A stretch of DNA of 64,000 nucleotides from Cannabis sativa (taxonomy: Eukaryota > Streptophyta > Magnoliopsida > Rosales > Cannabaceae): positions 42,827,257 to 42,891,256 of the forward strand of contig NC_083607.1 of the NCBI RefSeq assembly GCF_029168945.1, given 5' to 3'. The translations under genes were made by a program, and so were the position numbers. Shown one piece after another: positions 24,333-34,420 of the stretch (positions are counted from its first letter, which is position 1; the number at the start of each line of letters is the position of its first letter). A model generated the notes under the pieces. That model was not told the DNA's origin. It saw only the letters and a list, made by a program, of their open reading frames with translations, and did not search any database.

Positions 24333-26187
24333 TGTTGGGTTTTATGCCCTAAATAAAACTCATTTCATATAATCAGATTTACTTATTAATAAAGATCAGA
24401 AATAACATTTTATGTTGCATGGTTCACATGATTTATTTCATGATTATATGTATATAATGTATGAATTCTTTTTAAGTCCAGAACATATGAGTTGGTTAAA
24501 GATTATAGTGTTGTCAGCACAGTGGAATATAATCTTAATCATATGTTCAAAAGTTTATTCCCTGATTTGTCAGAACACTGGATTTAGACTGACATGGTAT
24601 AATCAGCGATAGGTATTCTTACACCTTGGAAAAGTGTTATGTCCTTTCCAGGACATTGGCAAAGTTTACCAGTATCGGATGTATGGAGTATACATTGGAA
24701 GGGACCGATATTGAACTTTGATTAGATATATTAAAATTTACCGTAATATCTATTCAATTCAATATCACCTATTGATCCTAGATCAAATGATCTTAATCCT
24801 GATATGGTTAGGTTCAATCTCAAGAGTGTTACTCGTGTTCTTTGATTTGTTAGTTAAGCCTACTTTTGGGTCAGGGTGATACGGACATTTTGGGAACACG
24901 GTAGTCCAATTGAGTGGGAGCGCTAACATAAATATGGAATCTATAGCTTCTATTTGGCAAATAGAAGTAAAGGATGATTTCCTTCGAGCTTAACCAAACG
25001 AAGATAAATGGTGGAGATCTCATTTCACTTAGGTGAAATATCATTTATACAGGGTTAAGTGTTTTAAGGATAAAATACATTGAAGGTGTAGCGGTAACAG
25101 TAGTGCCTTTTCAATGTAGATCATCTATATAGAGGATCATTGATCACATTAGGGTTATAACAATGGATAACTAATGACGTGTCTATATCGTGGAACATAT
25201 AGAGCGTTTCTATATGACTGAGAGTGCAATTCCAAGTTCTAAGTGTGGATTCAATGAGGAATTAATAAGTTAGGGAATTTACTTGGTAAATTCGGTTCGA
25301 CTTATTGGAAGCTCGGTTATATAGACCCATGGTCCCCACACTAGTTGAGACCATACTGCTTGTAAGACTCAGTTAATTGATTTTAATTAATCAATTAAAA
25401 TTCTAAAAGTTAGACTATGTCTACCTTATGAATTTTCACTAAGCAAGGGCGAAATTGTAAAGAAAAGAGATTTTAGGTTTATTTATTGATTAAGAGACTT
25501 TATATGTCTAAATTAATAAATATATTAAATGGCAATATTATTTAATAATTATTTCCAAGTTATTAAATAATTAGAATTGGCATTTAAAAGGTTAAATTGG
25601 AAAATTGGCATTTTTGAGAAAATGGGAATGGAAAATAACAAAATGGGAAAGTTGCAAAGTGAGGCCCAATACCCTTTGTATGGCCAGCCCTATGCATGAG
25701 AAATACCATTTGTAGTTTCCATTATTTTAATGCCATAAAATTCTAACCTAAACCTAGAGGGTTTTCTATAAATAGAAAGTGTTGGCTTGAGGAAACTAAC
25801 ACACACATCTTTGATCACTTTGTTTCTCTCAGAAAAAGCCTCACACGCCTCTCTCTCTTTTCTTCTCTCTAAATTTCGAAACTTTGAGTGAATGAGTAGT
25901 GCCCACACACATCAAGTGGCATCTCAATCATAGTATGGAAGACTATGGAATTTCTGCATCAAAGAAGGAGAAAAGAAGATCCAGGTTCAGATCCTGGTGA
26001 TGCTCTGCTACAGAAAGGAATCAAGGGCTAGAGATCTGAACGGAAGGAGTCATATTATTCCGCTGCACCCACTGTAAGATTTTCTAACTTTATATGTGTT
26101 TATTTTCATTGTTTTAGAATTCATATTAGGTTGTTAATCCAACATACTTGTTAGTAAATCTAGATCCTGGTAAAATAATTTCCAACA
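24333..26187 (+). repeat. 3' LTR of copia A
   Basis: Pairs with 4402-6255. TATAAATA at 25767-25774. Ends TTTCCAACA, then the ATGCC duplication and the resumed Athila integrase. Confidence 0.93.
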
Positions 26188-27016
26188 ATGCCTTTAAATC
26201 CTATTCTTATTGTTGAAATATTTGATGTTTGGGGCATTGATTTTATGGGTCCATTTCCTAATTCTTTTGGTAATTTATACATTCTTGTTGGTGTTGATTA
26301 TGTGTGTAAATGGGTAGAAGCTATTGCATGTCACACTAATGACCATAAAGTTGTGCTTAAGTTCTTAAAAGAATATTTTCTCATGATTTGGTTCACCACG
26401 GGCGATCATTAGTGATAATGGTACACACTTTTGTAATAGGCCTTTTGAACATTTAATGAAACAATATGGCATTACACATAAAGTCACTACACCTTATCAC
26501 CCACAAACTAGTGCCCAAGTTGAGATATCAAATAGGGAGATTAAGCACATCTTAGAGAAAACTGTCAACCCCACTAGGAAAGATTGGTCCCTAAGACTCA
26601 TTGATGCATTATGGGCATATCGTACTGCATACAAAACGCCCATTGGAATGTCTCCCTATAGACTTGTTTATGGGAAGGCATGCCACTTACCCGTTGAGTT
26701 AGAACATAGAGCCTATTGGGCTATCAAGCAACTAAACTTTTCCTTAAACAAAGCGGGTGAGAAAAGAAAGCTTCAATTGAATGAGTTAGAAGAGCTTAGG
26801 CACGATGCATATGACTATTCGAAAAAGTATAAGGACCGAATGAAATTTTACCATGACAAAAACATTTTGAGAAAAGACTTTTCTCTCGGTCAAAAAGTCC
26901 TTTTATACAATTCTCGTTTGCATCTCTTTCCGGGAAAATTACGCTCTAGGTGGGTAGGTCCATACATTGTTCGCACTGTTTTTCCACATGGAGCCATTGA
27001 AATCGAAAAATCCTAA
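26188..27016 (+). pseudogene. Athila-type integrase core and C-terminus, frameshifted
   Basis: Integrase inserts the cDNA into the genome. The first catalytic Asp lies in [16 protein letters not shown] near 26229. A frameshift near 26390-26412 breaks the frame around the second Asp (the [12 protein letters not shown] motif is readable in another frame at about 26407). From 26456 the frame is open for 186 codons, with [20 protein letters not shown] holding the catalytic Glu, the [20 protein letters not shown] motif and a GPY-like end ([19 protein letters not shown]). It stops at 27014-27016. Confidence 0.85.
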
Positions 27017-27972
27017 TAATTGTAATGTATTCAAAGTTCATGGACAAAAATTGAAACCATTTTTAGAATTGAAAATGTAGAAGTGGATGAAATCCTCCTT
27101 GAGGATCCAATTTACCATGATCCTTAATTGCTCTCATCAATTCTTGGCAATATGTGTTTTCTTTATGTTTTAGATTAACTTTTTGTTTTGATTGTTGTTA
27201 TCTTTTTGTTGCTCTTGACATTGCTCCAAGATGAGGTATGACCATTCTAAACTCTCAACTCTTTCACTTTCAATTTATATTTGTATTTTGATACATTGAG
27301 GACAATGCATAAATAAAGTTTGGGGTGGTGAGTTCCTATGGTTATTTCTTTCATGTGCTTAGAAATGGTAGAATACTTTTCACTAAAAAAAAAATTGTTG
27401 TTTGGATGCTAAAGTAGTTATATTATATATTTTTATAAAAAAAAAATGTTTATTATCGTTTTTCTATTTTAAAAAAAAAACCAGAAAATATATTTATTTT
27501 CTATATCTATTTATGCCTTAAAAAAAAAAAAAAACCTTTGGTGATATCCCCTTTTCCTATGATAATACCCTTGATTGAGTTTGATTTTAATTTATAAAAA
27601 TATGAATATCTTTTAAGCTTTATTTTTAACTCTTGGCTCAATTTTGCTTAAAAAAATTCAAATTTTGAAAAAAAAAAAAAAATTATTCATTTTATTATGT
27701 GAAATAAATATTTTGTTACAATAATTTTTCAAAAATTCACATAATAATTTTATGAATAGATTTTAGATTTAGAATTTAAAATATATTTTCAAAGCAAGAT
27801 TGACTATTGAATTAATTAGATAAGCTTAATTTTTATTCATGTTTTATATAAGCTATTTTCAATGTGCAATTTTTGAGGACATTTTTGATATCACCAAAAT
27901 AAAAAAAAAAATGTGTGTGTTTTTAATTTTTTCTTTTGCTTGAGGACTAGCAAAATTTTAAGTTTGGGGTTA
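27017..27972 (+). other. 3' non-coding region of the Athila-type element with polypurine tract
   Basis: No protein-like frame and no env-like ORF. Two purine-rich sites occur: AAGTTTGGGGTGGTGAG near 27317 and AAGTTTGGGGTTA at about 27960-27972. The second directly precedes the LTR and is the likely plus-strand primer. Many A and T homopolymers (27386-27920). Confidence 0.7.
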
Positions 27973-29836
27973 TGATAACTCTAGGAATTAGAGTTATTTT
28001 CACATTTTTTTTAACTAAAATTTGCTTAGTTCTTAAGTTTTTAATTAATTTAGTAAGCTTTTAATTATTTTTGAATTTATTAGCTTTTTTTTGTAATTTT
28101 ATATGTTTTTGTGTGTTTTTATAATTATTTTATTATAATATGTTATGTGGTATTTATTTTTAATTTTATTTTAATTTTCTAATTAATTTTATGTATTTTA
28201 GGTGTATTTGGAAGAAAAAGATTGGGATTAAATTGAAGAAATATTGGAGAAATTGAGCCAAAAGTGTAATTTTCAAAGAAAATCAGATGAGGCCCTTTGC
28301 AAAGCTCACTTTCGGTCATACTTTTGACCCGATCTGAGCCGTCCGTGCTCTGATCCGACGGCCCAGATGGGCGAGTGCACGTCACCCCCAGGCAGGCGCA
28401 AGTGACGCCTAGAATCCTCTCTCTCCAGCTTGCCTGCGTGGTCCCCAACCGTCAGCCTTCCCAGCCAACCAGCAAGCGCCACGCGAGCTCTCCGTCAGCT
28501 CCTCCTCCATTCAAGCCGCGCCAAGTGGCACCTGCAGAAGGAAAAGAAGAAAAAAATGGCTGATTAAATGTGTTCAGCCAAAAATTACAAATAAAATCCA
28601 AAAAATCCATAATTTTCTCCTACACTTAACACCTAAATATCCATTTTATCTTCCCAATTTATTTCACCTAAATAAACATTCCTATTTTATTTTACCCTAT
28701 CTTTTTCACTATTTTTCCATCCAAACAAACATTTATTTTTTTTCAATACTCTTACACATACTCTATTTATCCTTTCTCTTCCCAACACTAATTAAATTAA
28801 TCATTTTATTTATTTTATTTTGATTAATTTAATCCTCAAATTTCGCCTATAAATATGGTGTAGGAAGACCATTTCAAAACACATCTCTTCACCCTCCCTA
28901 AACACCTCTTCAACCCAAAACACTTCTCCATTCCACACTCGTCATTTTTACCATTTTCTTTCTACCATTTTTACATTTTGAAGAGCATGTCAAGTATGGT
29001 TATCTTTTGTAATTTTTATCTAGTTATGAGCTTCTAATCTTTTTTCAAGATTATTAAGATGATGATGAAGCAAAATGTAACTAGATAGTGTTTATGTTTG
29101 TATGTTGATTTCCCATTTGTGCTATAAAGTTTATGGATTTTTCTATCAAAAATATGTCTTTTTCATCTTCAATATCATGTATTTTTGATTGTTAAAGCAT
29201 ATTTCCACTTAGTTCTTCATTATGCAAAAATATAATACTCTTTGATTAAATGTCTTTCATTAAATTGTTTACATCTAATTCTTAGAATATAAGTGTTATA
29301 TTTTGCCTAAACATAGTTTCTTTAATTTTGTGTAGTTTCATTAAATTGTAACACATTTAATGCTTAGAAATTATACCTTTTATAAGTGAAGAAAAATCCT
29401 ACATTTTTGAAAATAACTTGTACTTAAAAGAAAAATATATTTTGGAAAATATAGTGTGATTTATTTCAACTATATATATGTATATATGAACTTGGAAATC
29501 AATATACTTATAAATACTATTGAACTTGCATTTTGTGGATTCTAATATCTTAATAATCTTATTTTACACATCTTATTGGAAAATTATTTTCATACTCACT
29601 CATTTTTAATCTTAAGTATTTTAATTACTTGTCTTTTATTTATTTTGCAAAACAAAAATCCTATCAAATATTTGGATGGAGCTAGGTTAGAATATTCTTG
29701 TTTTGTTTGAAATAGTTTCTTTTGATGTTAGCCAACTCCCATGGGTTCGATCTTGCACTTACATGAACATTATATTCCGAAACGATTCGTGCACTTGCGA
29801 GTATAAATATTAAAACACTCACTTTTGAGGACAACA
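27973..29836 (+). repeat. 3' LTR of the Athila-type element
   Basis: Starts TGATAACTCTAGG right after the polypurine tract. The end is uncertain: either AAAACA at 29817 or GACAACA at 29836. I prefer 29836, because the LINE frame resumes within a few bases there. It contains a GC-rich block (about 28280-28540) and a TATA box at 28848-28856. With no second LTR in the window the boundary cannot be tested here. Confidence 0.65.
28848..28856 (+). promoter_or_regulatory. TATA box of the Athila-type LTR
   Basis: CCTATAAATATGG, followed within about 50 bases by a pyrimidine-rich transcribed-leader type sequence. Downstream of the GC-rich U3 block. Confidence 0.55.
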
Positions 29837-30446
29837 GCTCATATCGAAAATCTATCAAAAACTCATCTCGAACCTTTGGTAGACTTATCATTCTTCCACG
29901 AGGAAGAGGCTTGTTGACCATGAGTTTCACTCGGATTCGAAGAAAAGGACCCCAGCCTTCATCAAGGAAGTCCTCATAAACATCTACAAATTCTCCAATT
30001 AGATTTCCCAAAGCCTTGGCAAAGGCCTTGGATTTACTTAAAAAGGGTAGACGATGTACTTGAACCCAAAATGGTGTAAATAACAGATCAGTGATTGAGA
30101 CATTCTGCAGAGTACTTGGAGTGTGCATCACTATGAGATGATTTTGAAAGTGCCAAGGTTCTTTATTCATCACCCGAAACTTATCACCCGCACAACTAAA
30201 AGAAACCTTGAACATGTCTTCTCCATAGGCAGAAATCGTAGCAGGAAAACGGCCTTTCCAATGTCCCGACATTTGATCAATGAATGTCGGTTTATGGACA
30301 TATGAATCAGTGAGAACTCGAGCAATAAACATGTGACTGGAGTGAGGATTAGAAGACGCAGCAGCCTCCTCAGGAAGGGTGAAAACAGATCCTTCCTCTT
30401 CTGTTAAAGACAAAGTAGTGTTAATTGCGTTCATGATTGGATCCAT
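29837..30446 (-). pseudogene. LINE ORF1 N-terminal part (DUF4283-like), truncated by the Athila LTR
   Basis: The protein starts [19 protein letters not shown] at 30446 and runs about 200 residues. It matches the ORF1 at 59838 domain by domain: [60 protein letters not shown]. The match stops at FRYE, exactly where the Athila LTR begins, before the zinc knuckle. An open frame continues minus-strand into the LTR to 29682, but those last residues are LTR sequence. Plant L1-type ORF1 proteins of this kind bind the element RNA. Confidence 0.85.
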
Positions 30447-30814
30447 GATAGAACTAAACAGTAAAGAGACAAATGGAGATCAGGATAACATGGTCAACAA
30501 ACAGGGGAATGGGACATGGCCGGATGAAGAAGAAGCAAGCCAAGAAGATAACTAAAAAGGAGAGGGAAAACAGGTTTGAAATGGAGGAGAAGTTAGTTAG
30601 AAGGAAAAAGGTAGTTAGAATACATAACCGCAACTGACCAATGAAGGCACTTTGACATCCAATAACAATTTTGTGACCTATGGTACTAATCGTGAAGTCT
30701 AAATGAAGGCATACCCCATTTTAGACCATATGTAAATGTGGCGAGTCTCGACTGCTCTGCTTGGCCACACTTGATTTATTTCTTAAAGCCGATAGTAATG
30801 TGGCAAATATAAAA
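30447..30814 (-). other. LINE 5' untranslated region and flank
   Basis: Upstream of the minus-strand ORF1 start, to about 30620, lies a purine-rich plus strand (pyrimidine-rich on the LINE strand), as in the 5' part of the second LINE before 59838. The LINE 5' end is not defined. 30621-30806 holds nothing I recognise; 30807-30814 is the left flank duplication of the next element. Confidence 0.45.
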
Positions 30815-31887
30815 GAATAATTAGTATTTTTGCCCCTTGAATTTTCGGTAATACCTGATTTTGCCCCCTAAAATATACGACTTGTTAAATATTCTCGTTA
30901 AAATATAACATTTACATAATTATGCCCCTTTTTGTTAGGTTTCTTTTATTTTACCGCTAAAAATTAGCATTTTTATCCCTTGAACTTTGACCAAAAAATT
31001 TCTCATTTTTTTTAAAAAAAATTAATTTTAAAAATTACAATATTTATTTTTTTTAAAAGAAATTATAATTTTCTATTAATTTTGAAAAAAATGGAATAAA
31101 AATTAATAAAAAACTGATAAAAATATTAATTTTATTTTTAAAAAATTTAAATTATTCCTCAAAAACTATTTTCAAACTTTTTTTATTTATAATCAGGTAT
31201 CTTAAAAAATCAAACCAAAATTATTGGGAATCTAATAAATAATTCAAATAAATTAAGATTTTTTTGAAGAAAAAATAAAACTTATTTATATTTATAAACT
31301 CATATTTTAACAAATAAAAAAAATTATTAAAAATTCAATAAAATTATAAAATTATTTTGAAAAAAAATTATAAAGTAAACTAATTTTTTTTTTTTTTATA
31401 TTTACTTAAACAAATCTACATTTTTTGAGAAAAACAAAATATCTCAAGTTTGTGCCCGTAAAATTTAGTCTTTTAAAAAATTAAATATTTAATATATTAT
31501 TCTTAATATCTAAATGAATTTTTTAATAAAAAATAAATAATTTTTTAAATCGCTTAATTAGTTTGAATATTTAATTTATTTTTTTTATTTTTTTTAATCA
31601 TTCAAATAATTTTTCTTAAGATCTAAATTAAATTTTTATGATTTACTAAAAGAAGTGTTAAATCTTTCTTATGTTTATTTTGAGTGGGTACGATTTGATA
31701 GTTGTGAAAGTTTAGGGGCCAAAGTTACTAATTTACAAAGACATGTCATCATTTAAACGGAATAATGGGATCGAACCCAACAGAGAGGCTAAATTTCTAT
31801 AAATGTAGAGGTTCAAGGAGAATTCTTAACAAGTCGTATATTTTAGGAGGCGAAATCAAGTTCAGGGTAAAAATTATTAATTACTCA
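30815..31887. mobile_element. Non-autonomous TIR DNA transposon, ~1.07 kb
   Basis: The ends are imperfect inverted repeats of about 85 bp; the core AATATACGACTTGTTAA and the flanking CCTAAA occur in opposite orientation at about 30868-30890 and 31828-31850. ATATAAAA flanks both sides (30807-30814, 31888-31895), an 8-bp or possibly 9-bp duplication that fits hAT or Mutator-like elements. The centre is AT-rich and codes for nothing. Confidence 0.7.
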
Positions 31888-31895
31888 ATATAAAA

Positions 31896-32051
31896 ATAGA
31901 AAAAAATTTCGTAGGGGCAATTTTTTTTTTAAAAGAAAATGGATGTATCTATTAATAGGAAAGTTGGACAAAATCTATTACATGAACATATCACTTAAAA
32001 AGCAAATTCAACAATAATAGGTTAACTAAACCATGTACAATAATAAAGAAA
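31896..32051. other. Short spacer without recognised content
   Basis: AT-rich spacer between two DNA transposons; nothing recognised. 32043-32051 is the left flank duplication of the Mutator-like element. Confidence 0.5.
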
Positions 32052-32241
32052 AGAGTAATTTGCGGCATAACTTTCATAAGTGTTTAGTTTATTGCAATAA
32101 CCTTTAATTCTAAAATTTTGGTGGTAAAATTTACTAAGCTCATGTTCTGTTAGCAATTTAATATTTTCATCCATTTTTAGTTGTTAATTGTCATGTTAGA
32201 ATGTCTACGTGTACACAGTGTACATGTGACACAATTTTATT
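32052..32241 (+). repeat. Left TIR of the Mutator-like element
   Basis: Pairs imperfectly with 44061-44240. Both arms end with a GTGTAC/CACGTG-like stretch (ACGTGTACACAGTGTACATG on the left, CACGTGTGCATTGTGTCCACG on the right is its diverged partner in complement). Confidence 0.75.
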
Positions 32242-33732
32242 CACTACTAGAAAAATAGTTTTAGTGACCCACATTGAGTAACTCTAAAACTATTTAGTGA
32301 CACTTCACCGCGCGTCACTAATGAGGGTGACTGGAAAGACAATTTTTAGTGACACTTCATATGTGTCACTGAACACTTTTACAGTCACTCTTTGTGCGTC
32401 ACTATAGACATTTAGAGTCAGACTTTGTCAGAATCAGCTACTCTTTAGGAGTGTCACTATATTTATTTTTTTCAAAAAAAAAAAATAAATAAATAATAAT
32501 TTTTTTTTAATTCAAATTATATATTATAAAATTTATTAAAATAATTTAATTAATTATATTTTACTAATAATATACTTAATCGTATAATTAATTAATTATA
32601 TATCAAGAGTTAATGTAAATCAATATAACAAAAATACCAAAAAAAGATATATACAAACCAAACAACAAAATATAGTAATAATTAATCAAAATCTATACCC
32701 CATTTAAGGAGTAAAACAAATATCAGAATAATAATAAAAAAAAAGGGCATTTACATACATTCAAAATAAAACAATAATACCTAAATCTTTAAACAAAAAA
32801 ATACAAATATTTGGAAATGCCTAGTATTGAATCCCAGTAAAATCTCAGGCAGCGGTGACCTTCGTTTAGCTCGTCGACGACGATGCTGGGTTGTCCGTCG
32901 TTTGAGAAGAAGACCGGAGACGAATGAGAAACCACCACTGCCGCTTAGGTTGTAATGAGAAACAAAAGGGGAAACCACCGCCGTCTGGGTTTCCAGGTGC
33001 TGTGAGCATCATCACATGGTCCATTTAGACCACCACAGTCGGAGAGAGGCCATCGTGGCCTGGCAGCACCACTGCGCAGGGGAAGAGGGAAGGAGAGATG
33101 TCGGGGCTTCGGGTTTTCTTGGGTTGAGGAAGCCATGACCGGACCACGATAGCCCAGCCGTGGTCACTCCGAAGCGGCACGCAAAAACAAAGGGAGGTGA
33201 TTGGATAGCAAGAGATAGAGGCGGAAGAGAGAGTTTGTTTTTTCTTTTTTTTTTGATAAAAGAACGGAAGAGAGAGGTTGATGAAGATGGTGAATTAGAT
33301 TTAGGGTTTCACCATATCCTTTTTATACCCCTATTTATTTTCTATCTTTTTTTTTTATTTCCTTTAATAAATAATTAATTAAGAGAGATTAAGGAGGCTT
33401 TATTTTTGAATCAGCCGCCTCTTTCAATTTTTTTTTTTTTTTTTTAATTTTTTTTATTGAGTCTTTAGTGACATGCATTGTATGACTCTTAACACTTTTA
33501 GAGTTAGGCAGTGCGTGTCACTATATATTTTTATATTTTTTAAATAAATAAATAAATAAATAAGTTTTTAGTGACACTTCAAATGTATAGTGACCCGCAT
33601 TATGAAACATATATGTGAAATTTTTACTGTCAAGCAATGTGTGTCACTAAAAAATGATTTAAACATTTAGTGACCCGCACTTTTTGTGCGTGTCACTAAA
33701 TTGTGTCACTAAATGTATAAATTGTAGTAGTG
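32242..33732 (+). mobile_element. Non-autonomous CACTA element 2
   Basis: Starts CACTACTAGAAAAATAG and ends AAATTGTAGTAGTG, with target duplication ATT (32239-32241, 33733-33735). The first ~140 bases closely match CACTA element 1 (GTGACACTTCA, then CGCGTCACTAATGAGGGTGA), so they are one family. Subterminal AGTGACAC repeats lie at 32268-32460 and 33465-33715. Length 1491 bp, no transposase. The interior at about 32840-33300 is GC-rich, exon-like and differs from element 1. Confidence 0.9.
32945..33136 (-). other. Exon-like GC-rich insert inside CACTA element 2
   Basis: On the minus strand a 63-codon frame starts MASSTQENPKPRHLSFPLPL. I do not recognise it. It is far more GC-rich than the rest of the element, as captured coding DNA or a former transposase-gene leader might be. 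There is no sign that it is translated. A further frame (32781-32978) overlaps it. Confidence 0.3.
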
Positions 33733-33735
33733 ATT

Positions 33736-34420
33736 GTTCTACATAAATAATTATTTAAAAAAAATTAAAAATAATTTAAAATTAGGAAAATAAATAAATT
33801 ATAAAATAAATAAAATATAAAACATAATAAATTAAAATTTTTAAAAAAACCCTAATTTTGAAACTTTAAATTATCGCATCCTCTTCCTTTCAACTGCATC
33901 TCCCACCTTCTCCCTCAGTTCAATATCGCACCTCTCTCCCTCTGTTCATTATCGCACATCCACCCATCCGACCTCCCCAAAAACCCATCCATGACAAAAA
34001 TGGAAGCCAAATCACCATTGAATAATCCCCATGACCCAAAAACTCCAACCCGATTGTCTCCGTCCATCCACAGCAAACCCCAAACCACCATTCGATTTCT
34101 TTCTTTCTTTCTCTCTCTGTGTTTTGCGCGGCCCAACGTCGGAGGGTTGTCTTCGTCCATCCGCGGCCAAAATGGAAGCCACGAATGGCTTCCCGAGCCG
34201 TTCGAGGAAGAGAACGATTGCCGATGCTCTTTTCCTTCTGTTGTTGGTGCGTGAACAAGCGAGAGAGAGAGAATATAGTGAGTGGTGGGGTGGGGGGTTT
34301 TCGGGAGCAGGGACCTCTGTCGTGGTCCTAGTTCAAGAAGACGATGATTGGTGATCGGAGGAACAACAAACGACTGTGAGAGAGGGTGATGGTTTGTGAG
34401 TAGGCTGTAGAGAGACAAAG
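33736..34420. other. Interior of the Mutator-like element with GC-richer segment
   Basis: After about 120 bases of AT-rich sequence, 33860-34415 rises in GC and is open in several frames on both strands; the longest is 167 codons on the minus strand from 34418, with no recognised domain. Several overlapping frames being open together argues against one real gene. The interior continues at 43892-44060 after the chromovirus. Confidence 0.45.

Larger units (their letters stand above)
4402..26187 (+). mobile_element. Copia A: long-LTR Ty1/copia element (Angela/Tork-like), non-autonomous, nested in Athila integrase
   Basis: The boundaries are exact. The element starts TGTTGGG and ends CCAACA, and is flanked by ATGCC at 4397-4401 and 26188-26192. 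LTRs of 1854 and 1855 bp (4402-6255, 24333-26187) differ at only scattered sites. A primer site follows the 5' LTR and a polypurine tract precedes the 3' LTR. Without copia B it is about 9.8 kb. The internal region is a ~4 kb AT-rich leader plus relics of copia integrase, RT and RNase H with no usable frame. It can only have moved with proteins from another element. The lineage name is inferred from the LTR start and length and from the relics. Confidence 0.9.
1..29836 (+). mobile_element. Athila-type Ty3/gypsy LTR retrotransposon, degenerate, 5' end outside window
   Basis: The coding order gag, protease, reverse transcriptase, RNase H, integrase and one 3' LTR can be read on the plus strand, so this is a Ty3/gypsy element. 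The protease (DLGASVNLLP) and the RT style resemble the plant Athila lineage; no env-like ORF is visible. Without the 21.8 kb nested copia block (4402-26187) about 8 kb lies in the window. The copy is old: several in-frame stops, frameshifts and an internal deletion. Its 3' LTR abuts the minus-strand LINE ORF1 at about 29837, so it inserted into a LINE. The 5' LTR and primer site are upstream of base 1. Confidence 0.85.

Noticed and set aside
28179..28563. Two short opposed frames in the GC-rich part of the Athila LTR
   Set aside because: GC-rich U3 sequence has few stops in all frames; no domain, and LTR context explains it.
29682..29836. C-terminal ~50 residues of the minus-strand frame that begins with LINE ORF1
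   Set aside because: These codons lie in the Athila LTR. The frame crosses the insertion border by chance; similarity to the second LINE ends at FRYE.
33915..34418. A 167-codon minus-strand gene
   Set aside because: Four other frames are open over the same bases and no domain is seen. It is kept only as possible captured DNA in the Mutator-like element.
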